Source of the DNA: Perca fluviatilis
Lineage: Eukaryota > Chordata > Actinopteri > Perciformes > Percidae
Assembly: GCF_010015445.1 (NCBI RefSeq)
Contig: NC_053112.1
Location: forward strand, 4,713,886-4,777,885
Length of the DNA stretch: 64,000 nt
Reading direction: 5' to 3'
Of this stretch, positions 1 through 10,795 are shown piece after piece. Each line of letters begins with the position of its first letter. Position 1 is the first letter of the stretch. Below the pieces are notes generated by a model, which was not told where the DNA came from, did no database searches, and saw nothing but the letters and a program-made list of their open reading frames with translations. The position numbers and the translations under genes are program-made.

Positions 1-1021
1 AGATCTAAGAAATGTGGGAACATTGGGCTGACCCCATGACGCCATGTTGCTCCATCTCCACTAGAATTTAACATAAAGTTGTGTGAGTGGCCGTTTGGAC
101 AGACAGCATAAAGTGTGTGAAGGTCTGAGCCTCTGTAGGTTCAGGATGTGTCGCAGGCTGTGTTGACTGATTTCAGATTTAGTTTGGTTTCACTGGTTGA
201 TTGACACTCAGGTTTGAAGCAAAAAGAAACACGAACACATACTTAAGGGAAACTCCATCATGTGTCATTTTATCGTTGCTATGGAGACGAGGGATGCAGC
301 AGATCGGTCCGGATGCATCCAGAGACAGGAAGTGGGGTTGGTGCGTCTATGACAAAGAGAACAAGGTTCTCCATCTTTCCATTGACGGAGCTCAATCTGA
401 GGGGCGGGATAAACGGTTGTCTTTCAAATTCCCTTTGCACGTAATAGGATAGCGCTCCAACCAATCAGAGCAACGAAGAAGGTAGCGAAGCTAGTTGATA
501 AATTAAACTTTTGCTTCATCCAGTCGGCAGAACTCCGAACACATCTTTTTTTAAGAATGATTTCTGTGACGTTCTTTAAAGAAAAGCTTAACTCCAACTC
601 TTCCAGAAGTCCGCTGTTCCCAGCAGCAGCAGCCATAAGCCCCGCCCACCAACTCTATACACAATGTGATTGGCCTGACCAAAATTTGGTTTTTCCAGCT
701 CACAAGTCAATGGAGAGTGCCTAGACCCCCCTGGCTGCAAAATAAATTTGCTGCCACTAGGGTGTCTAGATTTCTAGGCTAGTATTGAGCAAGACTGCTG
801 CTTCAATGTAACCACTCGAGGTATTTGGAAACCGTGAGTCAGCGTCCATTAAAAATTGTTTTTGCCGGCGCTGACAGACTCAGATTATTATTCTTAGTGT
901 CTGACAACATTATGGAAAGGATCCTTTGAGTTGAGTAGGACCCTGAGTTAATATTGGTAATACACAGTTTATCTTTAGTGTTAGGAAGCTATGACGGCAT
1001 TACTGACGCACACTGTTTCAT
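1..1021. other. No gene recognised; degenerate repeat sequence
   Basis: No open frame here has a recognisable domain. Positions about 786-940 resemble 1915-2130: both contain a stretch reading 'gctgacagactcagattatt' followed by a shared 'gtgtctgacaacattatgg', so this is an eroded copy of the element annotated at 1915-2460. Positions 640-780 are a GC-box-like stretch ending in 'gatttctaggctag', a type of sequence often met at the ends of fish MITEs. Nothing else can be supported. Confidence 0.4.
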
Positions 1022-1591
1022 AGGGGTGGGAAAAATGATCTATTCTTAGATGCATCACGATTTCCTCATTTTTTAAATGTGTTGATTTTTATTTAAAAGT
1101 TACTATCTCCAGACAAGTAAAAATCAGAAAACAGAGTGATGAAAGAGGATGGGATAATGGACAACAACTTAGAGTTTAGGCAAGAGTGCAGAAAAAAAAA
1201 CACAAAAAAATGGCCAAAAGGAAAGAAATAATTTAATTTTGTAAATATACACATGATCTAATAAGACATACATAAAATAATTAGGCAAAACACATATAGG
1301 CTGTTCATCATTTTATCACATTACATCTGACCACCTCATGTTCTAAGAAGTCAATTCTCCACCTTTAAACATGACTGGGCCTCTGACATGGAAGATTAAT
1401 GGGACAGAAGGTGACTTTCACAAGCATGTTGAAGGCTTAAGCATGGAATGACTACAAAATAAAAACCTCAGTAGACAAAACATTTCATTAAAACTTGTGT
1501 GTGACAAATAAATGTACATAAAAAAATTGTTGCATCGAGATGCATCAATAATCGGTTTAGTATCGTGAGGTGCCAAGAGATTCCCACCAAT
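1022..1591. mobile_element. Possible hAT-type MITE
   Basis: The left end starts with 'ggggtgggaaaaatgatc' and the right end, read on the other strand, starts with 'ggtgggaatctcttggcacc'. Both ends are followed by A/T-rich sequence with 'atgcatc' motifs. The short shared terminus GGTGGGAA suggests a non-autonomous DNA element. No target-site duplication was seen, so the borders are approximate. Confidence 0.4.
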
Positions 1592-1914
1592 ACTGTTTCA
1601 GGGTTTTAAGGTTTCTATTTGTCCCTCAACATTATGCAGTGAAATGCTTTGTTTGCTCCTCAAGTACTGTGCTTGTACATATATAAAAGTATATACAACA
1701 AGGATAAAACGTGGAGAAAAGAATCAGATATTCATGCTGAATCATAGTAATTACCTCCAAAATCACCGATACCTCAACTGCTTGGAAAAGGCAACCGGAG
1801 CTGCAACAAAAGCAAAATGTTTAGGGGGGGATTTCCGTTTTCTTTTTAACCTGAACCCTATTTTCCCAGACATTGAAGTCCAAACTGATGTGAACAAACT
1901 GAAACTTTGAAACT
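1592..1914. other. No gene recognised
   Basis: A short open frame (1644-1910, plus strand) covers most of this stretch, but its product has no recognisable motif and the composition matches the surrounding non-coding sequence. I see nothing else here. Confidence 0.4.
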
Positions 1915-2460
1915 GGTCCAGTATTGAGCGATGAACGCTGTAACAGGCAGCCGTGAAACAAACTGTAATGTAACCCTACAGGACTAATGTTCAGCATCAG
2001 ATAGAGTCCACTAAAAGTTCTGTTGTTGCTGCTGACAGACTCAGATTATTATTCTAAGTGTCTGACAACATTATGGGATGGATCCCTACAGAGATAGACC
2101 TTTTAGTTAAAGAGTAAGATCCTTTTAGTTTAACATGAAACAGCCCCGAAATCACCATCACCAAACTCCACCAGACTCCATGTAAATAATCAGGACTTTT
2201 AGCGTGTATAGAGCCAGCATATCTCCACCAGACTCCATGTAAATAATCAGGACTTTTAGCGTGTATAGAGCCAGCATATCTCCACCAGACTCCATGTAAA
2301 TAATCAGGACTTTTAGCGTGTATAGAGCCAGCATATCTCCACCAGACTCCATGTAAATAATCAGGACTTTTAGCGTGTATAGAGCCAGCATATCTCCACA
2401 TGTAAATGGGTGAATTATGGGTTTATTTCAACCAAACCAGAGTGGTGATTGTTGGAACAA
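1915..2460 (-). repeat. Interspersed element with internal 57-bp minisatellite
   Basis: Four near-perfect copies of a 57-bp unit (starting 2171, 2228, 2285, 2342; unit begins 'ccagactccatgtaaataat') are embedded in unique flanks. The same flanks and the same unit recur in the opposite orientation at 50275-50789 with five copies. Because 57 is a multiple of three and the unit lacks stops, it is open in two frames on the minus strand; this is a by-product of the repeat and not evidence of a gene. Confidence 0.8.
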
Positions 2461-2703
2461 TAGGAAATTGTAGTAATAAGATAACTAAAGAAAGATACTT
2501 TTCCTTCAGTTATATATATGATGGTATGTTGGCACAGTAATTAAAAGTAATTAAAAACATTTACACAAAAACAACAAAGGTGTAAAAGTGTAAAGTGAGG
2601 AGTAAAATGTTGATTTATTTTACAGTTTTTCTGACTGTAAAATGTGGGGGTCCAACACTGCCTGCAAAAGTGCAGAGGGACATGTTCCTCTGTGTGTGTG
2701 TGT

Positions 2704-3493
2704 TAGAGCTGTCAATCTTCCACTATAATACCATTCAAATTCCATTTGAGATTTTTTTTAATATTCAAATAATATTAGAATATTTAATGCTCAATTGCAG
2801 CCTGTTAAATATGTTCTACACTACTCAGGCTTACGCATTGTCAATGCCACTACAAGCATGTGGTTGTTGTTACAACGGTCACTACTATTTTAGTGATTTA
2901 TAAGCAACTTGTTCCCAGCAGATTATGACTTTACTGAGAATACAGCTGTAAGAAGATAATATGACGTGGAAGCTAACTCTGACAGCTGTAGGGGAGCTAA
3001 CATAACCTTTAGCTTTCTCCATGAAGCTACCAGCTACGCTAACGTTACCTCCCGACGCAGTTAGGAAACCAGAACGAGCTAACTATTGATAACATTAGCT
3101 TTTCGGCTCGGTGGATGGCGATTTTAAAGTAATGTTAAAACTATTTCCCGTCCTCCTTACGATTTCCAGCCGGAGCCGGTCACTCCCCCGTGTACTAACG
3201 TTACTCGCTACGTAACGTCAGCTCTGTGATGTTGCTAACATTACTCGGTACTTAACGTTGTCTTAGACCACACAATGCCTTGTGTTTCTCACTCCCGCTG
3301 TTATTGTTCATAAGACATGACATGAATCACACATGCGGGTAGGTCAAGGCGAGGAGAAGGAGATTAACTAACGTTAGCCAACATATTTATAAAAAAAAGT
3401 CACATTCGAATAGTAATTTCAGCATTCGAATAGTATTGATTTTTTTACTATTCAAATTATATTCAAATTTCGGTATTCGTTCCAACAGTCCTA
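2704..3493. mobile_element. hAT-like MITE
   Basis: The ends are 'tagagctgtc' and 'acagtccta', consistent with a TAGGRCTGT-type terminal inverted repeat, and the inner ends carry repeated 'attcgaatag/attcaaat' motifs in opposite orientation. It is bordered on both sides by 'gtgtgtgt', which has the 8-bp size of a hAT target duplication but is also microsatellite sequence. No transposase frame is present. Confidence 0.6.
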
Positions 3494-3627
3494 GTGTGTG
3501 TGTGTGTCCGTCCCCCCCTCCAGTATATTACGCTCCTACGTTACACAGAGAGGAGTAATCTCTGAGCTGGTAGCTGGTGCTCAGATACCCTCTGACTTCT
3601 GATTGAGGAGTTTTGAGCATTGTGTCC

Positions 3628-5192
3628 TTAAAGCTGCAGTAGGTAAGATTGTGAAGATTCTAGCCTGGTTAACACAAGACCCTTCTCAGTTGTAACTGAG
3701 AGTGGGTCTGGGAAAGGTTCATTGACAGTTCATTTCCAGAGGGGCGTCACCAACGGACGCCACTCAAATGCCTCTAGGCTCATTGGATAGTCCTTCAACC
3801 AATCAGAGCAACGATCCGGGTGACGCTTTCCACATCCAACAAAAAAAATGTGATTCTGGTTTTTGGTGTGGTCCCTCCACCACGCCCTACTTTTTCCTTG
3901 CAGGTGTTGCATATTGCTAACTTGTTATCTTCTGCACACACGCTGAAGAATTTCCAAACAGCTGACATGTTGCAGGTTAATTCACGAGGCTCCCTACATG
4001 TGCAAGAATAGCGCGGACCGCCGCTTCACACCGTTGGTGAATGTACACCGCGCACAGGGGAAGTTGAGAGAAAGGAAACAGAGACTGAGTCAGTGTGTGC
4101 GTGCGTCCTTGAGAACTGTAACTCGTGTAACTTATGTTGTCAGTTAATTAAAGCATTGACCGGTATAAAATCGGCATATGTCAGACTGACCTGCCGGTCC
4201 CTGGTCATGGTGAAGCACGGCTTCGGTAACCGTCATGTTGAATGTAAACAAAAAGCTGCTCGCCGTCGCTGCGCTATCCTTGTCACGTAAAGCCCGCCTC
4301 AACGGTTGTGATTGGTGTAAAGCCCGCCTCAGCAGTTGTAATTGGTGCCTCAATTTTGAGGACATTGGAAATGGGTTTGAATGGGCTCTTCGCCAGACTG
4401 ACCTGCAGAGCAAATCTCAAATTTGCCGGAAGGTCGTCAGGGTTTACCCAGGCTATGAAGATCCAGGACTTTGCCAACAAATTTGAACATCGACAACTTG
4501 TCAGTCCCCCCCCCCTTTCTGCTGAAGCCCAAACCGTCTCCTAAGCCCCTCCCACACAACAGAGTTTGACACAAATGCCTATGCATGTCAGACAACATTT
4601 TCAATAACTAAACACTAACACAATGTTAACTTTACTCACCAACAGTAAAACGATGCCAACCAATAAGCTAGTGTTAGCCATTTCAGCATCATATCTGACC
4701 GACCACTGTGCAAACGTTACTATTATCCTCACCAACGTATCTTTGTGGACTTTTGACTCCTAATAACCAAGTGAAAGATAAATCATTCATGGTAATTATG
4801 TTACCTGTTGAGAGGAAATGTGGCTACATCTGCATCGTTCTTCAGATCTTTAAAATCCTGCAGCTCACGCCACCTCTGAAAAGCCACTACAATATTCACG
4901 GAGTTTTGGGAAATCTTTCTGCAGCTTGTGCGCGGGGAAGGGGGAGCGGAGAATGCTATTATATATGTGTGCGTGCCTGAGCAGTGATTGACAGGCAGAT
5001 AGACCCCGTGGCTCTGATTGGAGAAAATCAACCGGGAGCGGTGGAATTTTGCCAATTGCAGTACAGGCTGTAGGAGGTGCCAGTGGAGCTGGATTTTTTT
5101 ATATTACATAATTCATGTAGTTTTACTGGATCATAGGGTCAGCAACCATGACAGAAAGTTTGTTTTATAAGACTTACCTACTGCATCTTTAA
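3628..5192. mobile_element. Non-autonomous DNA element with TTAAAG..GCAGTAGGTAAG ends
   Basis: The left end reads 'ttaaagctgcagtaggtaag' and the right end is its near-perfect inverse ('cttacctactgcatctttaa'). The 1.5-kb interior holds other repeat debris, including a piece at 3661-3930 with 'caaccaatcagagcaacg', which also occurs near 461, and two copies of an 'aaagcccgcctcaacggttg'-like phrase around 4290-4330. The short open frames inside show no transposase motif. Confidence 0.65.
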
Positions 5193-5305
5193 AGAGAGAA
5201 GAGTCATAATGAATTAAAGGTCACTTTCACACCTGTAGTTCAGATCATTTGGTGCCGACAGAAGGAGGAAAATGATCCATTGTTGTCTTTTAGTTCTGAT
5301 CCGAT

Positions 5306-5501
5306 TTATGTCCAAAGAAATCCCTCAGACACCACCAGTGTCTGCAGTTTGTATCTTTTGTTCTTCTGTAAATCAGACAGCAGCTTCAGACTTGATTCTT
5401 CTGGATCACTTATGTCCAGCGTCAGTTCTCTGAGGTGTGAAGGGTTCGACTTCAGAGCCGAGGCCAGAGACTCACAGCCCCTCTCTGTGCAGTATGACAA
5501 C
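5306..5501 (-). CDS. NLR gene, LRR exon (last LRR exon visible)
   Basis: This is the most 3' LRR exon of the minus-strand NLR gene. A strong acceptor (pyrimidine run then cag) places the exon start at 5501 in phase 2, like the four LRR exons upstream. The translation contains GCESLASALKSNPSHLREL, a typical NLR leucine-rich repeat, then a weaker repeat ending in YKLQTLVV. The frame runs into a TAA at 5306-5308, so it could be the terminal exon; no AATAAA is visible in the next 600 bases, and 'ctg|gtggtg' could instead be a donor leading to exons off the left edge. LRRs in this family are thought to sense ligand or keep NACHT inactive; that is family knowledge and is not shown here. Confidence 0.8.
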
Positions 5502-5539
5502 CTGAGAGAGAAACACATTGGTTTAATACCACAGTAATA

Positions 5540-6073
5540 CAGTACAGGCCAACAGTTTGGACACACCTTCTCATTCAATGCGTTTCCTTTTTATTTTCAT
5601 GACTATTTACATTGTAGATTCTCACTGAAGGCATCAAAACTATGAATGAACACATATGGAATTATGTACTTAACAAAAAAGTGTGAAATAACTGAAAACA
5701 TGTCTTATATTTTAGATTCTTCAAAGTAGCCACCCTTTGCTTTTTTATTAATAAGGGAAAAACTTCCACTAATGAACCCTGACAAAGCACACCTGTGAAG
5801 GTAAAACCATTTCAGGTGACTACCTCATGAAGCTCATTGAGAGAACACCAAGGGTTTGCAGAGTTATCAAAAAAAGCAAAGCGTGGCTACTTTGAAGAAT
5901 CTAAAATATAAGACATGTTTTCAGTTATTTCACACTTTTTTGTTAAGTACATAATTCCATATGTGTTCATTCATAGTTTTGATGCCTTCAGTGAGAATCT
6001 ACAATGTAAATAGTCATGAAAATAAAGAAACACATTGAATGAGAAGGTGTGTCCAAACTTTTGGCCTGTACTG
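5540..6073. mobile_element. Palindromic Tc1/mariner-like MITE
   Basis: The element is one long inverted repeat. Its ends are 'cagtacaggcc' and 'ggcctgtactg', each arm carries the same 'tttggacacaccttctcatt' sequence, and it is flanked by TA on both sides (5538-5539, 6074-6075), the target duplication of Tc1/mariner. A second copy is at 39321-39852. It lies in the intron between two LRR exons of the NLR gene. Confidence 0.85.
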
Positions 6074-6189
6074 TACAAACACTATCAGGTGCATCAATAC
6101 CTAGTCTTTATTATCTCTTGTGTATTCTTTTTTTTGGGACTTCAAATGTCCAAACATAAGTCAGAAATCAGGGTGTAATTTCTGACTCA

Positions 6190-6420
6190 GTGTTACAATT
6201 CAACAGGCAAATTAATTCTGTCATCAGCAGCAGCTTTTTCCTCATCAGGTCGAAGATTAAAATAAAACCTTTTTCTCTCTTTTGGAGATCTGGAGACCGT
6301 GGAGATGATTTATTATATGAGGTCTTGACTGCTGTAACCATCTTGCCTGCAGCTGGTTTAACATGGAACAGTGAGACTCCTTACTGGTACCAAGACAGTC
6401 AACGACGGGACCATTAACCC
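6190..6420 (+). pseudogene. LINE reverse-transcriptase remnant
   Basis: The translated stretch RQINSVISSSFFLIRSK followed by IKPF matches the segment just after the RT catalytic core of L2/CR1-type fish LINEs; the same motif is visible in the LINE at the right edge of the window (KQINS and SFFQLRLIAK). The frame then skips directly to a later LINE segment (a broken LLTGT..RRDH motif), so a few dozen residues are deleted. A near-identical remnant lies at 62060-62330, meaning the deletion predates the duplication of this intron. Confidence 0.6.
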
Positions 6421-6530
6421 TGTCCACTATAAATACAGCTTTAGTGGGCTCGTCTGGCACGTAACCGCCTATAAAATGGGGAATTGTAGATTTTAAACTT
6501 CCGTTTGAGTACAAATTAAACAAACCGCTG

Positions 6531-7234
6531 CACGGCAGTTATAGTTAAGGTCGTCTTAATCCCTTAAAAACGTTTTAATCGCTTAAATCGCCACTGGACG
6601 GCCTACCTGAAAACTCCGGATCACTTCACTTCCACCTCTCAGCAGCTCACCGACAGCGGTCTTCACCCAAAACTTCTGATAAACACCGGACTGGATTCAC
6701 GGACTGACGGCACTGACGATTTGACTGACTGACTGGAAAGTTGTAAGTTGTAAGTCAACAAACTCTTTTACTTTACCTGAAAGTGTCTGTATTTTTGTTT
6801 CTGTGCACTACGAGCGGATTACATGACTAAACTGAACTATTTTCTTGTTGTGCTCCAAAAATGAACTAAGTTCATTAAGTTTTTGTTGGATTTTTGTGTG
6901 GACTTCTATATTTTGTAAACTTGGACAATAAATGTTTTTCTTGTGGGACTTGAGTGCTTTGCTTACTTTTTGTGTTAAATATATGAACGTTTGATTTGAA
7001 CCTTGAAATGTGCGTTGTGTTTTGTTGGGTTTATCTTTTCGTTGTTTAATGTGTATAGGGTGTACATTTTTATATGTGTGCGCGCTTGTGTGGTATGACC
7101 TATATCCAAAACTAAACATACAAAATACAACTGACCTAAACCTTAAACTATACTAAGACTATCTTAGATGTTAGGAAAGAGACCTGGCTGGCACCCCGTA
7201 TAGGGAAAACACGAAACGGATTTAGACAAACTGT
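6531..7234. other. Insertion in the NLR intron, no gene recognised
   Basis: This stretch is absent from the paralogous block at 62024-62740, so it is an insertion. It contains no recognisable coding frame and I could not find paired terminal repeats. It is probably a transposon fragment of unknown type. Confidence 0.4.
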
Positions 7235-7463
7235 CACAAGTTGATAGTGGATTTTGTTCCCTTTGGACAGAGCCAGCTAGCAGTTTCCAGCCTTTATGCT
7301 AAGCTAAGTGGCTGTAGCTTTATATTTAGCGTACAGACATGAGAGTGGTATCAGTCTGAACATCTGACTCAGAGAGAATAAAAGCAAATTCCACAAAATG
7401 TCAAACCATAACAACAACCATAATACTCTGACTTATTGGCTGCTACTTGAGTTGTATCGAACA

Positions 7464-8415
7464 TTAAAGGTCCCATGGCATGAAAATTTCACTTTATGAG
7501 GTTTTTTAACATTAATATGAGTTCCCCCAGCCTGCCTATGGTCCCCCAGTGGCTAGAAATGGTGATAGGTGTAAACCGAGCCCTGGGTATCCTGCTCTGC
7601 CTTTGAGAAAATGAAAGCTCAGATGAGCCGTTTTGGAATCTGCTTGTTATGAGGTCATAACAAACAAGGTTACCTCCCCTTTCTCTGCTTTGCCCGCCTA
7701 GAGAATTTGGCCCACCCATGAGAGAGAGAGAGAGAGACATCATGGCTTTCAAATGAGCAAAGGGGCAGTTGGTCAAGGCCCCCCCCCCACCCTCCACCTT
7801 GCCCCCCCCCCTCTCTCCTCCTCAATAGCTTCAGACACAGAAATGGTACATCCTAAGGAAAGCTCATTGTGGGACTGGCTCTAGTGGCTGTAATTCTGCA
7901 CCAAGGCTGAATTTCGGGAAAGAGACTTCAGATACAGTATTAGGGGACCACTAAGGTCTATATAAAAGAGACTTCAGATACAGTATTAGGGGACCACTAA
8001 GGTCTATATAAAAGAGACTTCAGATACAGTATTAGGGGACCACTAAGGTCTATATAAAAGAGACTTCAGATACAGTATTAGGGGACCACTAAGGTCTATA
8101 TAAAAGAGACTTCAGATACAGTATTAGGGGACCACTAAGGTCTATATAAAAGAGACTTCAGATACAGTATTAGGGGACCACTAAGGTCTATATAAAAGAG
8201 ACTTCAGATACAGTATTAGAGGACCACTAAGGCCTATATAAAAGAGACTTCAGATACAGTATTAGGGGACCACTAAGGTCTATATAAAAGAGACTTCAGA
8301 TACAGTATTAGGGGACCACTAAGGTCTATATAAAAGAGACTTCAGATACAGTATTAGGAGACCACTAAGGTCTATATAAAAGCATCCAAAGAGCACCATG
8401 TCATGGGACCTTTAA
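7464..8415. mobile_element. Non-autonomous DNA element (TTAAAGGTCCCATG ends)
   Basis: The element starts with 'ttaaaggtcccatggcatga' and ends with the inverse 'tcatgggacctttaa'. It carries an internal 46-bp minisatellite. This terminal sequence resembles a MITE family that I recall as common in teleosts. It interrupts the intron block that is continuous at 62024-62740, which confirms it as an insertion. Confidence 0.8.
7921..8380. repeat. 46-bp tandem repeat, 10 copies
   Basis: Ten consecutive copies of a 46-bp unit beginning 'agagacttcagatacagtat'; the copies differ by only a few bases ('agaggacc', 'aggagacc', 'aaggcct'). It lies inside the MITE at 7464-8415. Confidence 0.95.
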
Positions 8416-8782
8416 ACGTTGTCCTCGGGTCAAATTTGACCCGTTTGGTTTTTTCATATCAGAAATATGGGACGTCTAAAACACCAGAAAAAGCAGCAAA
8501 AACTCCGTCAAAAGCGACAAAATGTCCAAAAATGGGATACAAACGTCAGAAAAAGCTATAATATGTGGGAAAAAAAAGTTTTTTTCATGTTTGACCAAAA
8601 GAATCACAAGGGTTAACTGTATTGTGCTAGGATGAAGTGACAGACTGAAACAAGTTTGCAGTCTGAGTCTGACTAACACTGAAATTATCTGAAATTAAAA
8701 ACTAGATAAATTATATTATTAACAGAACAGGTGTCCAGGGAAGAAAGAATTAACAGAAAACTGTCTGTTTGAGAAGTCTCAC

Positions 8783-8953
8783 CTCAGTATCTCCAGTCTA
8801 CACTGGGGTTTTCTCAGCCAATCAGAGAGCAGCTCCACCCCCTGGTTCCTTAGGTCATTGAGACTCAGGTTGAGTTCTCTGAGATCAGAGGAGTCGCTGA
8901 GGGCAGAGGTCAAAGACCGGCAGCTGGCTGCTGTTAACAAGCAGTCTCTCAGG
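8783..8953 (-). CDS. NLR gene, LRR exon
   Basis: A 171-bp exon with a good acceptor (ccttccag) and donor (gtgaga), phase 2 at both ends, so it joins in frame with its neighbours. It encodes about 57 residues with two leucine-rich repeats; LRELNLSLNDLRNQGVELL is the classical NLR repeat. It is more diverged from the upstream LRR exons than those are from each other. The same intron type that follows it here precedes the FIIND exon of the second NLR gene at 61-62 kb. Confidence 0.88.
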
Positions 8954-9139
8954 CTGGAAGGAGACATTTAAACACAGTTTTCCGATCAGAGTTTGTTTTG
9001 TGTAAGAGAAGATTTATAAAATAAATACAAATAAATATTATAATAAATGTTGTATAACAACTATAATGTAGACTTAGTGTTTCTTAATGTATTTGTTAAA
9101 ATCTATAACTCTTCCTGTCAAATTTTTGTTGTTCTCTGT

Positions 9140-9720
9140 CAACATCATAATTTTCACGGAAACATGGTAACAACAGCATCTGAGAATGATGAGTGTGACG
9201 CTATGAAAGCGAGACACACGAGTGTAGATGACGTTACCTACCCACGCAGTAACTAATCACATTCCCTCTCACACACATTGGCCAACTCTGGCAGACTCAC
9301 TCTCTCCTCCTTTTCAATATAAAATAAAAAAATAAAAAGTCACAAAATTTGCAGGTCGCACAAGTGTGAGTAGTTTTAAAAATGACTTGCACCCTCTCAA
9401 AAAATAGTCGGTCACAGTCTGGAGCCCTGCCCCTTAAGAACATATCTGGAACGATACGTCAACAATGAAATTATGGGTCGACAAATTTTAATAATCAACA
9501 TAGTCTATTATGTCGACTAATCGTTGCAGCCCTAGTTGCGTGTAGGTGACAGTTTAATTTGGTTCTATGTTGCTTCATGAAGCTTTGAGGTGTTAAAACT
9601 AATCAGAAAATATTAATAATTAGACCTGACTCACACATGTTGAACATCAGAATTGGGACATTTTCAGGAGTATGGTCAACAGGAGAGTTTAACCAGCTGG
9701 ACACTAATCTTTCAGATTTG
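9140..9720. repeat. Tandem-duplication block, unit A spacer
   Basis: This intron sequence recurs in order at 12880-13259 continued at 20294-20490 (unit B) and in part at 24748-25080 (unit C). Shared landmarks are 'cggaaacatggtaacaacag', 'gtcacagtctggagccctgc' and 'gacctgactcacacatgttg'. It marks repeated duplication of an LRR-exon block. It also contains 'gtcgactaatcgttgcagcc', a frequent MITE-end sequence. Confidence 0.8.
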
Positions 9721-9890
9721 GGTCTGGATTTCTAGGCTACATTGTCACCACATGATATAAGATATCTGAAGGGAATATTTCATCTATGTTCACTGTAATA
9801 TGAAAGAAAAGTAAACCACTCCCAGTTTAAGTGTCCCAAATTCCGTATGACTTGTATTATGAATCACCACAAACATCTGGATGTTCTTAC

Positions 9891-10064
9891 CAGAGTCTCT
9901 GGAGTTTGCAGTTGGGACTTTTTAGACCGTCAGAGAGCAGCTCAACTCCAGAGTCCAGCAGTTTGTTTCCACTCAGGTCTAACTTCTCCAGACCAGAAGA
10001 CTTTGAGCTGAGAACTGATGAAATGTTCTCACAACTTCTGTAGGTGAGTTTACACTTACTTAAC
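9891..10064 (-). CDS. NLR gene, LRR exon
   Basis: A 174-bp exon bounded by acceptor 'ctttag' and donor 'gtaaga', phase 2 at both ends. It encodes two LRRs; the motif [19 protein letters not shown] is nearly identical to the LRR exons at 21040-21216 and 26892-27068, which have one extra residue (GNYLLTDSG). The strong similarity between exons, and of the flanking introns, shows recent tandem duplication. The upstream intron keeps a relic of the NACHT exon end at about 10183-10216. Confidence 0.9.
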
Positions 10065-10182
10065 CTAAAGTTAAAAAACAAAATGACTGTTAACATTTAG
10101 CAAACACTTCCCTCTGTTCTCTACATTTAAACACAACCAGAGAGCTGCAGAGCTGTTGGGTTTCTCGAGGTTGAATACTTAT

Positions 10183-10216
10183 GAAGCTCTCTTTGATGCT
10201 TTGAGCACTGACAGCA
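10183..10216 (-). pseudogene. Relic of the NACHT exon 3' end (unit A)
   Basis: The sequence matches the end of the real NACHT exon (27186-27215), including the codons for LKASKK, and is followed by the same intron. The donor is destroyed: the real gene has 'gctttgtaagt' and the relic reads 'cttcataagt', so GT became AT. It cannot serve as an exon and shows where the duplication unit broke. Confidence 0.75.
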
Positions 10217-10795
10217 GTCACTTTAAATCATCCACGGGATTAATGACGCATCACATGAGTTAGTCCCCCCAACACAGCGTTTGTTCCTAGGGAGATGGAT
10301 CCGTGCGTCCCGCCTCCTGTGCACCATGGATGTCTGAGCCCCAGCAACTAAAGACTCTAGAAACTACTGCATTTTCCGTGTAATTTTCCGCGAGTAAGAT
10401 ATTTCATCTATGGGAAATACAGAGGATGACTGAAAGTATTTTATAAGTGGATGTATCAATCATTTTCTGTCCTCATGTTTAACAGAGATTAAGGAGCCTG
10501 CGAATTAAACAGTTGTGTGAAAGATGTGAAACATTATCCACATGAATGATCAAACTTTTATGGAGTATCAGCGGATATAATTTTTGTTTTCTTTCATAGA
10601 CAACGTTACAGACGTATGCCAGTAACTGTAGCGGAAACTTTATTTTGTAATGTTTAGTAATTTTCGGCACTTCTCAGTTAGAATTCGCCACGTTACAGAG
10701 CCAGAAAAGATTTTGCGGACGGCCCGCACATTCTCGCGACTGCTCAACAGTTTGCGTGACGGCCCGCACATTCTCACGTCAAGTTAATTTTTTAT
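10217..10795. other. Intron sequence, no gene recognised
   Basis: A small open frame on the minus strand (10479-10670) has no recognisable motif. Two copies of 'cggcccgcacattctc' occur at about 10719 and 10761. Otherwise nothing is seen. Confidence 0.4.

Larger units (their letters stand above)
6140..8720 (-). repeat. Intron block paralogous to 62024-62740
   Basis: Three pieces, 6140-6530, 7235-7463 and about 8627-8720, match consecutive parts of 62024-62740 at high identity (for example 'ggatgaagtgacaga' followed by 'tttgcagtctgagtctga'). Here they are separated by an insertion at 6531-7234 and by the MITE at 7464-8415. In both loci the block is intron sequence of a minus-strand NLR gene, so it marks common ancestry of the two genes. 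The first piece contains a plus-strand remnant of an L2-like LINE frame (residues QINSVISSSFFLIRS). Confidence 0.8.

Noticed and set aside
201..452. Short open frame near the left edge
   Set aside because: No recognisable motif, overlapping frames on both strands, and surroundings made of repeat debris.
2054..2401. A 115-codon frame encoding a repeated WRYAGSIHAKSPDYLHGVW peptide
   Set aside because: It is the translation of a 57-bp minisatellite; the same DNA is open in a second frame and recurs inverted at 50.3 kb. Periodicity in multiples of three explains the open frame.
8425..8442. Perfect 18-bp palindrome 'cgggtcaaatttgacccg'
   Set aside because: Looks like the end of a small MITE; a regulatory site cannot be supported from the sequence alone.
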